A stretch of 64,000 nucleotides of DNA, taken from the NCBI RefSeq assembly GCF_001280505.1, contig NZ_LBIO01000062.1:1-64000 (forward strand). Reading direction: 5' to 3'. Position numbers and translations under genes: made by a program. The DNA is from Mangrovimonas sp. TPBH4. GTDB lineage: Bacteria > Bacteroidota > Bacteroidia > Flavobacteriales > Flavobacteriaceae. Under the pieces are notes generated by a model. The model was given only the letters and a program-made list of their open reading frames with translations. It searched no databases and had not been told where the DNA came from. Positions 35,852 through 44,415 of the stretch are shown in pieces. The stretch's first letter is position 1. Every line of letters begins with the position of its first letter.

Positions 35852-37648
35852 ATGATGAGCCAAACTTCACTTGAAATTCAGTTGCAAACCTTGCCAAATC
35901 AGCCAGGAGTCTACCAATATTATGATGCTGAGGGGAAGATTTTATACGTTGGAAAAGCAAAGAACCTGAAAAAAAGAGTCAGTTCTTATTTTACAAAACA
36001 GCACGATTACGGAAAGACTCGGGTATTGGTGAAAAAAATTGCCAGTATCAAGCATATTGTCGTTGATACAGAGACCGATGCTCTGCTGTTGGAAAATAAC
36101 CTGATTAAAAAGTATCAGCCCAAATACAATGTCATGTTGAAGGATGATAAATCCTATCCTTGGATTTGTATCAAGAAGGAGCGGTTTCCAAGGGTGTTTT
36201 CCACGCGAAGGGTCATTAAGGACGGTTCGGAATATTTTGGTCCATATACCAGTATGAAAACCGTGTCTACCTTGTTGGAGTTGATAAGAGGGTTGTTTCA
36301 GCTAAGAACTTGTAATTATGATTTGGCGGAAGAAAAAATAGAAGCGGACAAATACAAGGTGTGTCTGGAATATCATTTGGGAAATTGCAAAGGTCCTTGC
36401 GAAGGCTATGAAACGGAAGGGGAATACCATGCCAATATTGCCTCGATAAAGGAGATTTTAAAGGGGAATTTTAAGGACTCCTTGTCTCATTTTAAAAAGC
36501 AAATGCAGGTCTTGGCGCAAGATATGAAGTTTGAAGAAGCCCAAAAAATAAAGGAAAAGATTGAAGTGCTGGAAAACTATCAGGCAAAATCTACCATCGT
36601 CAATCCGAAAATCAGTAATGTAGATGTGTTCTCCATAGTGAGCGATGAAGGTTATGGGTATGTCAATTTCCTTCAGTTGTCATACGGTTCCATCATCCGT
36701 TCCCATACTTTGGAAATCAAAAAGAAATTGGAAGAAACCGATAAGGAGCTTTTGGAGTTGGCGATAACTGAACTTAGGCAGCGTTTCAATTCCAATTCCA
36801 GAGAAATCTATGTGCCTTTTAAAGTTGATATTGGAGATAATATAAAAGTGACGGTTCCAAAGTTGGGAGACAAAAAGCATATTCTGGATCTTTCTATCAG
36901 AAATGCAAAGTACTACCGTATGGAGCGCTTCAAGCAAGTGAAGATTACAGATCCTGATAGGCATGCCAACCGCATTATGGCACAAATGAAGGCCGATTTA
37001 CGGTTGCATGAGGAACCGCGGCATATTGAGTGCTTTGATAATTCCAATATTCAGGGAACAAATCCAGTGGCCGCCTGCGTGGTATTTAAAAATGGGAAGC
37101 CAAGTAAAAAGGACTATCGGCATTTCAATATAAAAACAGTTGAAGGACCAGATGATTTTGCCTCAATGGAAGAGGTGGTGCACAGACGTTATAAAAGGCT
37201 TTTGGATGAGGGGCAACCACTGCCACAATTGATCATTATTGATGGAGGAAAAGGACAATTGTCTTCGGCGCTTAATAGTTTGGAAATCTTAGGTTTACGT
37301 GGAAAAATTGCGATCATCGGAATTGCGAAGCGTTTGGAAGAATTATTTTACCCAGAAGATCCAATTCCCTTATATTTAGATAAAAAAAGCGAAACCCTCA
37401 AGGTCATTCAGCAATTGCGTAATGAAGCGCACCGTTTTGGTATAGAACATCATAGAAACCGGAGAAGCAAAAGTGCTCTTAATACGGAGCTGGAGACTAT
37501 TCCGGGTATTGGTGAGAAAACCATTGTGGAACTAATGACACATTTTAAATCGGTAAAACGGATTTCCCAAGCCTCTCTTGAAGATCTCACTGCCGTAGTA
37601 GGGCCTTCCAAGGCGCAAAAAATAAAAGCCTTTTATGTAAGCAAATGA
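35852..37648 (+). CDS. uvrC: Excinuclease ABC subunit C
   Basis: The 598-residue nuclease makes the two incisions of nucleotide excision repair together with UvrB. It has the N-terminal GIY-YIG domain (about 14-95; GVYQYYDAEGKILYVGKAKNLKKRVSSY), a UVR motif that binds UvrB (about 205-240), the RNase H-like UvrC domain (about 350-510; IECFDNSNIQGTNPVAACVVF, LIIIDGGKGQL) and C-terminal helix-hairpin-helix repeats (TIPGIGEKTIVELM). The second Met (35855) is an equally good start. The patatin gene overlaps its stop by 4 bp. Confidence 0.97.
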   Translation: MMSQTSLEIQLQTLPNQPGVYQYYDAEGKILYVGKAKNLKKRVSSYFTKQHDYGKTRVLVKKIASIKHIVVDTETDALLLENNLIKKYQPKYNVMLKDDKSYPWICIKKERFPRVFSTRRVIKDGSEYFGPYTSMKTVSTLLELIRGLFQLRTCNYDLAEEKIEADKYKVCLEYHLGNCKGPCEGYETEGEYHANIASIKEILKGNFKDSLSHFKKQMQVLAQDMKFEEAQKIKEKIEVLENYQAKSTIVNPKISNVDVFSIVSDEGYGYVNFLQLSYGSIIRSHTLEIKKKLEETDKELLELAITELRQRFNSNSREIYVPFKVDIGDNIKVTVPKLGDKKHILDLSIRNAKYYRMERFKQVKITDPDRHANRIMAQMKADLRLHEEPRHIECFDNSNIQGTNPVAACVVFKNGKPSKKDYRHFNIKTVEGPDDFASMEEVVHRRYKRLLDEGQPLPQLIIIDGGKGQLSSALNSLEILGLRGKIAIIGIAKRLEELFYPEDPIPLYLDKKSETLKVIQQLRNEAHRFGIEHHRNRRSKSALNTELETIPGIGEKTIVELMTHFKSVKRISQASLEDLTAVVGPSKAQKIKAFYVSK

Positions 37649-39897
37649 AGCAATATCTACTCGTTATAATCATTTTTCTATCTTTTGTAGGTCTTGGGTT
37701 GGCCCAAGAAGTTCCTGCCAAGGATTCTTTGAAAATTGGTTTGGTATTGAGTGGCGGTGGGGCTAAGGGATTTGCCCATATCGGGGTGTTGAAAGTACTG
37801 GACAGCATTGGACTAAAGGTAGATTATATTGCAGGTTCCAGTATGGGGGCTATTGTTGGTGCGCTCTATTCCTCTGGCTATTCGGGGAAACAACTGGATT
37901 CCATTTTTGGAAGTGTTGACTATGACGAGGTGATCACGGATTACTTGCCAAGGGAATCCAAGACCTTCTATGAACGCGAGAATTCTGAAAAATATGCCTT
38001 AACCTTACCTTTTAATAGGTTTAAGTTGAAGTTGCCCTCGGCCATTTCCTCCGGGCAAAACATATATAATTTATTGACTTACCTAACCCTTCCTGTCAGT
38101 GATGTTGAAGAATTCGACCAGTTGCCAATTCCATTTTTTTGTACGGCAACCAATGTTGAAACGGGAAAGGCCGTCTATTTGGAAAGGGGCAATTTGGCGC
38201 AGGCTATTACAGCTAGTGGCGCCTTTCCTTCCTTGTTTCAACCGGTTATAATAGATGATCAATTATTGATAGATGGCGGGGTGACCAATAATTACCCTAT
38301 TGATGAATTGAAAGCTAAAGGGATGGATGTAATTATAGGGGTGGATGTTCAGGATGAACTGGCTACCAGGGAAGAGCTTACTTCCGCTCCCGATGTGCTT
38401 CTTCAAATTAACAACTATAGGACCATAAATGATATGGTATGGAAATCGAAGAAAACAGATATCTACATCAAACCGGATATTAAGGATTTCTCGGTCATCT
38501 CATTTAGTGAGGGGCAAAGGATTGTGAAAAATGGAGAAATGGCGGCGAGGGAAAGTCTTCCAGCCCTTGTCGAGCTTTCTAAAAAAGTTTGGGATGCCAA
38601 TGATGCTCCAAAGGCAGTGTTGAAAAGTCCCGATAGCATCAGAATCAATTCTATTAAGATTAGGGGCTATGAGAGGTATACTAGAGCTTATGTTTTGGGG
38701 AAACTGAAGCTTAAAAGTAATTCTACAGTAAGCTATACCGATTTTAGTCGAGGTGTCAATAATTTGATGGCAACCAATAATTTTGACAGTTTTGAGTATC
38801 GGTTCCAAAGATCCTATGGAGTTGAAGGCTACGATTTGTTGGCCACCATAAAAGAAAATGAAACCACTAATTTTTTGCGATTTGGATTGCATTATGACGA
38901 ACTTTATAAAAGTGCTGCCATTTTAAACCTTACCCGCAAGCGGACTCTTTTTGATAATGATGTACTATCCTTAGACGTGGTTCTTGGTGATAATATTAGG
39001 TATAACTTGGATTATTTTATAGATAGAGGATTTTATTGGAGTGTTGGCTTACGAACCCGTTTCAACCAATTTCACAGAGGGGTCAATTCGCAATTGATCG
39101 TGAGGAGTTTTGAAGAGGAAATGAATAATGTAAACAAGGTGGATATAAGGTTGCAGGATTTTAACACGCAATTTTATGTACAGACCTTATTTAGAAAGGA
39201 TTTTGCTTTAATTGCAGGTGTTGAGCATAAGCACTTAAGAATTGCTTCCCAAACCTTGGTGAATCAGTTTAGTAACAACAATGACGATGAATTTTTGTTT
39301 GAGAATACCGATTATTTGAGTTTGTACGGAAACATTAAGTTGGATACTTATAGCCATAGGGATTTTCCAAAAAGTGGTTTTTATTTTAATGGAGACATTC
39401 ATTCATATTTTTATGCCTCCAGTTTTAATGAAAATTTTAGACCCTTTACACTTGCCAAGGCAGATATAGGCTATGCTTTTAGGATAACGAAGAGATTGTC
39501 CATGAATATTTTGGAGCAAGGTGGGTTTAAAATGGGGGACAATGGGACTTCTTCCTTGGATTTTGGACTGGGAGGTTATGCCAATAATTTCATCAATAAC
39601 TTCGTTTCTTTTTATGGGTACGATTTTGTGACCATTACCGGGAATAGCTTTGTAAAGAGTACGTTTACCTTAGATTACGAATTTTTTAAAAAGAACCACT
39701 TACTGCTCGCGGCCAATATAGCCAATGTTGAAGATAATATTTTTGACACGGGAGAGTGGTTGACCACTCCGAATTATTCAGGTTTTGCTGTGGGCTATTC
39801 TTTTGAAACCTTTTTAGGTCCTATTGAAGCTAAATATACTTGGTCTCCAGATACGAAAAGGGATTATTGGTTTTTTAATCTAGGGTTCTGGTTTTAG
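37645..39897 (+). CDS. Patatin-like phospholipase with POTRA and Omp85 barrel (type Vd-like)
   Basis: This 750-residue protein has a signal peptide (about 1-20) and a patatin lipase domain (about 28-300) with the oxyanion loop GGGAKG (37-42), nucleophile Ser66 in GSSMG and the dyad Asp210 in IDGGVTNNYP. A POTRA-like segment follows (about 325-400; RINSIKIRGYERYTRAYVLGKLKLK), then an Omp85-type barrel to the C-terminal aromatic end LGFWF. This order is that of type Vd autotransporters such as PlpD and FplA, in which the lipase is carried across or held at the outer membrane. All catalytic residues are intact. It overlaps uvrC by 4 bp (ATGA), although no functional link is evident. Confidence 0.9.
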   Translation: MKQYLLVIIIFLSFVGLGLAQEVPAKDSLKIGLVLSGGGAKGFAHIGVLKVLDSIGLKVDYIAGSSMGAIVGALYSSGYSGKQLDSIFGSVDYDEVITDYLPRESKTFYERENSEKYALTLPFNRFKLKLPSAISSGQNIYNLLTYLTLPVSDVEEFDQLPIPFFCTATNVETGKAVYLERGNLAQAITASGAFPSLFQPVIIDDQLLIDGGVTNNYPIDELKAKGMDVIIGVDVQDELATREELTSAPDVLLQINNYRTINDMVWKSKKTDIYIKPDIKDFSVISFSEGQRIVKNGEMAARESLPALVELSKKVWDANDAPKAVLKSPDSIRINSIKIRGYERYTRAYVLGKLKLKSNSTVSYTDFSRGVNNLMATNNFDSFEYRFQRSYGVEGYDLLATIKENETTNFLRFGLHYDELYKSAAILNLTRKRTLFDNDVLSLDVVLGDNIRYNLDYFIDRGFYWSVGLRTRFNQFHRGVNSQLIVRSFEEEMNNVNKVDIRLQDFNTQFYVQTLFRKDFALIAGVEHKHLRIASQTLVNQFSNNNDDEFLFENTDYLSLYGNIKLDTYSHRDFPKSGFYFNGDIHSYFYASSFNENFRPFTLAKADIGYAFRITKRLSMNILEQGGFKMGDNGTSSLDFGLGGYANNFINNFVSFYGYDFVTITGNSFVKSTFTLDYEFFKKNHLLLAANIANVEDNIFDTGEWLTTPNYSGFAVGYSFETFLGPIEAKYTWSPDTKRDYWFFNLGFWF

Positions 39898-40197
39898 TGG
39901 TTCAAAATATGGCTTAGCGCTTTGAGAATATAAGCTCTTCGGGATTTATTAAAAATCTACAAAAATTTTACGATATTTGCAGAACATCGCATGGTTTTAA
40001 GAGAAAACTATAAGGTTGCAAAACGCTCCTGATAAATAGTAAACAAGAATTTTAAGTGACACATTTTTGGACAGGTTTATTGGCGCATCTTCATTTTCTT
40101 ATCAAGAGAAATCCTGAATAAGTAGGCGTTTTGTGCCTTCTACACAGGCGGAAATGCCGCTTGTTATTTTTACTTTCAACTATTAAAATTATTAACA
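39898..40197. other. 300-bp intergenic region before the tyrosine-catabolism genes
   Basis: No open frame of note and no RNA gene are seen. There is no clear terminator after the patatin gene. TATTTTTA at 40165-40172 is a 7/8 match to the -7 consensus and may drive the homogentisate dioxygenase gene 26 bp later; a small GCGG-CCGC hairpin lies just before it. The gap is longer than most in this window, so additional control is possible. Confidence 0.4.
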
Positions 40198-41358
40198 ATG
40201 CCTTTTTATCATAAACTAGGGAACATACCCCCAAAACGTCATATACAATTTCGAAAGCCGGACGGCAGTTTGTATAGTGAACAACTTTTTGGAACCATAG
40301 GGTTTGATGGCATGTCCACCAACTCCTATCACGAACAACGACCAACTCAGGTCAAAGCTATTCAAAATCAATATAGCGTCGCTCCAAAGATTGCTAGGGA
40401 AAACAACATGCAATCCTATCGTTTTAGAGGGTTTCAAGTGAAGCCGGAAAACGATTATTTGGAGAGCCGAAAAACCGTGCTTACCAATAGCGATTGTAGT
40501 ATTATTTTGGCTGCTCCAAAGCAATCTACAACAGAATATTTTTACAAGAATACTGATGCTGATGAGTTGATTTTCATCCATAAGGGAACAGGGAAATTGC
40601 GTACCCATCTCGGAAATCTAGACTTTAAATACGGAGATTATTTGTTAGTGCCTAGAGGCATTATCTACAAAATAGATTTTGATACGGATGATAACCGCTT
40701 GTTTATAGTGGAATCACGTCGTCCTATTTACACACCTAAGCGTTACCGCAACTGGTTTGGGCAATTGCTGGAGCATTCGCCATTTTGCGAGCGTGACATC
40801 AGACGTCCTGAAGAATTGGAAACCTACGATGAATCGGGAGACTTTCTAATCAAGGTGAAAAAGCAGGATGATATGTTTGATATGGTGTATGCGTCCCATC
40901 CTTTTGATGTGGTTGGTTATGATGGCTATTGCTATCCCTACGCCTTTTCAATCCATGATTTTGAACCTATAACCGGACGGATCCATCAGCCGCCACCGGT
41001 GCACCAAACTTTCGAGACCGATGCTTTTGTGGTGTGCAGTTTTGTGCCGCGTTTGTATGATTATCATCCAGAAAGTATTCCAGCACCATACAACCATAGT
41101 AACATTGATAGTGATGAGGTGCTGTACTATGTGGATGGTGATTTTATGAGTAGGAATGATATTGCCGCAGGGCATATTTCATTGCATCCTGCTGGGATTC
41201 CTCATGGACCACATCCGGGAGCAACCGAACGTAGTATTGGGAAAGAGAAAACTGATGAATTGGCCGTTATGGTAGATACCTTTAAGCCGTTAAAAGTTAC
41301 TGAAGAAGCATTAAAAATAGCAGACGAAGATTATTTTAAATCTTGGTTGGAACACTAA
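40198..41358 (+). CDS. hmgA: Homogentisate 1,2-dioxygenase-like protein
   Basis: This 386-residue cupin-fold Fe(II) enzyme opens the ring of homogentisate to maleylacetoacetate in phenylalanine/tyrosine breakdown. Likely iron ligands are His300 and Glu307 (YNHSNIDSDEVLYYVDGDF) and His336 (GIPHGPHPG), in positions like His335, Glu341 and His371 of the human enzyme. It is shorter than the classical enzyme (about 430-445), and the spacing between the first His and the Glu is one residue longer, so it belongs to a divergent bacterial subgroup. The function is supported by the HPPD gene 13 bp downstream, whose product is homogentisate. Confidence 0.88.
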   Translation: MPFYHKLGNIPPKRHIQFRKPDGSLYSEQLFGTIGFDGMSTNSYHEQRPTQVKAIQNQYSVAPKIARENNMQSYRFRGFQVKPENDYLESRKTVLTNSDCSIILAAPKQSTTEYFYKNTDADELIFIHKGTGKLRTHLGNLDFKYGDYLLVPRGIIYKIDFDTDDNRLFIVESRRPIYTPKRYRNWFGQLLEHSPFCERDIRRPEELETYDESGDFLIKVKKQDDMFDMVYASHPFDVVGYDGYCYPYAFSIHDFEPITGRIHQPPPVHQTFETDAFVVCSFVPRLYDYHPESIPAPYNHSNIDSDEVLYYVDGDFMSRNDIAAGHISLHPAGIPHGPHPGATERSIGKEKTDELAVMVDTFKPLKVTEEALKIADEDYFKSWLEH

Positions 41359-41371
41359 AAAATTAAAGATT

Positions 41372-42532
41372 ATGAGTAAAGAAATTAAGTCGGTTGAATA
41401 CGGACTGGAAAAAATATTTGAAGGGGCAGAAGACTTTTTGCCTTTGTTGGGGACTGATTATGTAGAGTTGTATGTAGGTAATGCAAAACAAGCGGCTCAT
41501 TTTTATAAAACCGCTTTTGGATTTCAATCTTATGCCTATAAAGGTTTAGAAACGGGTTCGAGAGATGAGGTGAGCTATGTACTGCTTCAGGATAAAATTA
41601 GATTGGTTTTAACGACACCTTTGAATAGTAAATCTCCAATTAACCAGCATATTGTAAAGCATGGAGACGGTGTGAAAGTTGTGGCGCTTTGGGTAGAAGA
41701 TGCAAGAAGTGCTTATGAAGAAACTACCAAAAGAGGTGCCAAATCCTATATGGTGCCAACCGTTGAAAAGGACGAATTTGGTGAAGTGGTGAGAGCTGGT
41801 ATTTATACCTACGGAGAAACGGTTCACATGTTTGTGGAGCGCAAAAACTACAATGGACAGTTCATGCCTGGGTTTGTGAAATGGGAATCGGATTATAATC
41901 CGACGCCAACAGGTTTAAAATTCATAGACCACATGGTAGGAAATGTTGGTTGGGGTGAAATGAACACTTGGGTAAAGTGGTATGAAGACGTGATGGGCTT
42001 TGTGAATTTCCTTTCGTTTGATGATAAGCAAATCCATACGGAATATTCAGCCTTGATGAGTAAGGTAATGAGTAACGGTAACGGTCGTATCAAATTCCCA
42101 ATTAATGAACCTGCAGAAGGCAAGAAACGTTCTCAAATTGAAGAGTATCTAGATTTTTACGAGGGTTCAGGTGTACAGCACATTGCTGTAGCTACGGATG
42201 ACATTATCAAAACTGTTTCTGATTTGCGTTCTAGAGGCGTGGAATTCTTGTCAACACCACCGGAAGAATATTATAGAGCAGTTCCTGGAAGGTTGGAAGA
42301 GTTCAGTCATGAGCTTCGCGAGGATATCGAAACCTTGAAAGGCTTGGGAATCATGATCGATGCGGATGAAGAAGGATATCTATTGCAAATTTTTACCAAA
42401 CCGGTTGAAGATAGACCAACCCTGTTTTTCGAGATTATCCAAAGAATGGGAGCGCGTGGATTTGGAGCTGGGAATTTTAAAGCCCTTTTTGAATCCATCG
42501 AAAGAGAGCAAGAAAAAAGAGGAACATTATAA
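41372..42532 (+). CDS. hppD: 4-hydroxyphenylpyruvate dioxygenase
   Basis: The 386-residue Fe(II) enzyme converts 4-hydroxyphenylpyruvate to homogentisate. Two vicinal-oxygen-chelate domains are visible (about 25-155 and 183-355). The metal ligands are His187 (FIDHMVGNV), His270 (GVQHIAVAT) and Glu354 (LFFEIIQRMG). The C-terminal GFGAGNFKALFESIEREQ, which forms the gating helix, is present. It directly follows homogentisate dioxygenase in an operon ended by a strong terminator, so the two encode consecutive steps of tyrosine catabolism. The later enzymes (fumarylacetoacetase, maleylacetoacetate isomerase) are not in the window. Confidence 0.96.
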   Translation: MSKEIKSVEYGLEKIFEGAEDFLPLLGTDYVELYVGNAKQAAHFYKTAFGFQSYAYKGLETGSRDEVSYVLLQDKIRLVLTTPLNSKSPINQHIVKHGDGVKVVALWVEDARSAYEETTKRGAKSYMVPTVEKDEFGEVVRAGIYTYGETVHMFVERKNYNGQFMPGFVKWESDYNPTPTGLKFIDHMVGNVGWGEMNTWVKWYEDVMGFVNFLSFDDKQIHTEYSALMSKVMSNGNGRIKFPINEPAEGKKRSQIEEYLDFYEGSGVQHIAVATDDIIKTVSDLRSRGVEFLSTPPEEYYRAVPGRLEEFSHELREDIETLKGLGIMIDADEEGYLLQIFTKPVEDRPTLFFEIIQRMGARGFGAGNFKALFESIEREQEKRGTL

Positions 42533-42556
42533 CAAATTTTTAACGTTCCACGTTTT

Positions 42557-42596
42557 AAAAAACTCCATCGGGCAACTATGGAGTTTTTTGTTTTTT
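42557..42596 (+). terminator. Terminator after the tyrosine-catabolism operon
   Basis: AAAAAACTCCAT (42557-42568) and ATGGAGTTTTTT (42578-42589) are perfect complements around a 9-nt loop, followed by more T. Confidence 0.9.
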
Positions 42597-42597
42597 A

Positions 42598-42605
42598 TAC
42601 ATTTG
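42598..42605 (+). promoter_or_regulatory. Candidate -7 promoter element of the DUF3108 gene
   Basis: TACATTTG is a perfect TAnnTTTG match directly after the terminator and about 75 bp before the ATG at 42681. Confidence 0.4.
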
Positions 42606-42680
42606 GAACAGTAATTGTTTGTCAGCTTTTTTAACAGCCTCATGATTTGCCAAAAGTTAGGAGGACAAGATACTTTTAAC

Positions 42681-43460
42681 ATGAAATTTAATCTTTTTTT
42701 TCTCAGTTTTCTTTTCTTTGCGCAAATTGCTTCGGCTCAGGACAAAACAGCTTTTGAGGGAGGTGAATGGTTCAAGTTTAAGATGAGTTATAGTGGCTTT
42801 TTAAAGGCAGGTAACGCAACACTTGAAGTGCATGAAAAAATGCTGGATGGTAAAGAAGTATATCATGTAGTAGGTAAAGGATGGACTACAGGAGCCATTG
42901 GTTGGTTTTTTAAAGTAGACGACCATTACGAAAGTTATTTTGATAGGCAAACTGGTGCGCCATATAAGTTCATAAGGAAGATTGACGAAGGTGGCCATAC
43001 CAAGGATATTGAAATCAAGTTTGATCACGATGAAAACAAGGCTCATGTCAAGAACCATAAAAATGGCGGAAGGCAAGAGTTTGCTACAGAAAAGGATGTG
43101 CAGGATATGGTGTCGGCGTTTTATTATTTACGCAATAATTATGACACTGATAGGATAAGGGTTGGAGATGTGGTGAAACTGAACATGTTTTTTGATGAAG
43201 AAAACTATGTGTTCAAACTTAAGTTTTTAGGAAGGGAAACCATCGAAACAGAATTTGGTAAAATAAAGACACTTAAATTCCGTCCATATGTAATGGCTGG
43301 CAGGGTGTTTAAAGAGCAAGAAAGTTTAACACTATGGGTGAGTGCAGATAACAACAAGATCCCATTAAAAATAAAGGCAGATTTGGCAGTGGGATCGTTA
43401 CGGGCAGAACTAGAATCCTTCAGGGGGCTGAAACACTCATTCCAAATTCAATTTGACTAA
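42681..43460 (+). CDS. DUF3108 domain periplasmic protein
   Basis: From the ATG at 42681 the product has 259 residues: a signal peptide (about 1-20, ending ASAQ) and a beta-rich domain of the DUF3108 type. Typical are the opening FEGGEWFKFKMSYSGFLKAGNATLEV, the central FYYLRNNYDTDRIRVGD and the late SLTLWVSADNNKIPLKIKADLAVGSLRAEL. The frame extends upstream to 42615, but those residues do not form a signal peptide and precede the natural start. The function of the family is not established; a periplasmic lipid- or polymer-binding role is only a guess. The tryptophan dioxygenase gene follows by 7 bp. Confidence 0.85.
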   Translation: MKFNLFFLSFLFFAQIASAQDKTAFEGGEWFKFKMSYSGFLKAGNATLEVHEKMLDGKEVYHVVGKGWTTGAIGWFFKVDDHYESYFDRQTGAPYKFIRKIDEGGHTKDIEIKFDHDENKAHVKNHKNGGRQEFATEKDVQDMVSAFYYLRNNYDTDRIRVGDVVKLNMFFDEENYVFKLKFLGRETIETEFGKIKTLKFRPYVMAGRVFKEQESLTLWVSADNNKIPLKIKADLAVGSLRAELESFRGLKHSFQIQFD

Positions 43461-43467
43461 CTAACAT

Positions 43468-44400
43468 ATGGCCAACCCAAATAAATTTGACAATGTAATA
43501 GAAGAACTTGAGGACAAGTTCCAATCCATCAATCAAAATACCGAGGACCATTTAAAAGGGCTGCTTTACAGTAAGCCCATTACATATTGGGATTATATTC
43601 AAACAGATGCCCTTTTGGGATTGCAGATTCAGCGTACACAGTTACCTGATGAAATGGTGTTTATTGCCTATCATCAAATCAATGAGCTGTTGTTCAAAAT
43701 GATTTTGTGGGAAATTGAGCAGGTAGCGGAATGTAAAGAGCTAAAAGCCGATTTCTTTGCAGAAAAGGTAATGCGCGTTAGTCGATATTTTGATATGTTG
43801 ACCACTTCTTTCAATATCATGCGAGAAGGTATGGAAGTGGAGCAATACATGAAGTTCCGCCATACGTTGACACCTGCAAGTGGTTTCCAAAGTGCGCAGT
43901 ATCGTATGATAGAATTTGCTTCAACAGAGTTGATCAATTTGATTGATTACAGGTTCCGTGCCACCATAGACAGAAATACACCATATACCCATGCTTTTGA
44001 GCATTTGTATTGGCAAGCTGCAGGAAAGGATTACAAAACTAGCGAAAAGTCAACACTTTTAGTTAATTTTGAAAAGCGCTATAAGGATGATTTCTTGAGG
44101 TTTATGGAAAGTTATAACACCAAAAACCTTTGGACTAGATTTAAGGAGCTGCCAATGGAAGCTCAAAAAGATGAAAATCTCGTGCAGGCCATGAGGCATT
44201 ACGACTATACAGTCAATATCACATGGGTGATGGCACATTACAATACCGCAAGGCATTATATTGAAAGTGGTCTTGGAGACGGAGAAGCAACTGGAGGAAG
44301 TGACTGGAAGAAATATATGCACCCCAAATATCAAAGGCGTATATTTTTCCCAGAGTTATGGTCCCAAGATGAGTTGGATAACTGGGGAGAGAATATTTAA
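43468..44400 (+). CDS. kynA: Tryptophan 2,3-dioxygenase
   Basis: This 310-residue heme enzyme opens the indole ring of tryptophan to give N-formylkynurenine. The family motifs are present: FIAYHQINELLFK with the active-site His69, SGFQSAQYRMIE with the substrate-binding Arg, and the proximal heme ligand His257 in WVMAHYNTARHYI followed by ATGGSDWKKYM. Length is near that of other bacterial enzymes. Kynurenine formamidase and kynureninase are not nearby. The gene is packed between DUF3108 (7 bp) and the M23 lipoprotein gene (15 bp), close to the tyrosine-catabolism genes. Confidence 0.96.
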   Translation: MANPNKFDNVIEELEDKFQSINQNTEDHLKGLLYSKPITYWDYIQTDALLGLQIQRTQLPDEMVFIAYHQINELLFKMILWEIEQVAECKELKADFFAEKVMRVSRYFDMLTTSFNIMREGMEVEQYMKFRHTLTPASGFQSAQYRMIEFASTELINLIDYRFRATIDRNTPYTHAFEHLYWQAAGKDYKTSEKSTLLVNFEKRYKDDFLRFMESYNTKNLWTRFKELPMEAQKDENLVQAMRHYDYTVNITWVMAHYNTARHYIESGLGDGEATGGSDWKKYMHPKYQRRIFFPELWSQDELDNWGENI

Positions 44401-44415
44401 AATTGATATAATTTA

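Noticed and set aside
35751-35960. Minus-strand frame of 69 codons overlapping the uvrC start
   Set aside because: It covers the divergent promoter region and the first codons of uvrC and has no protein-like features.
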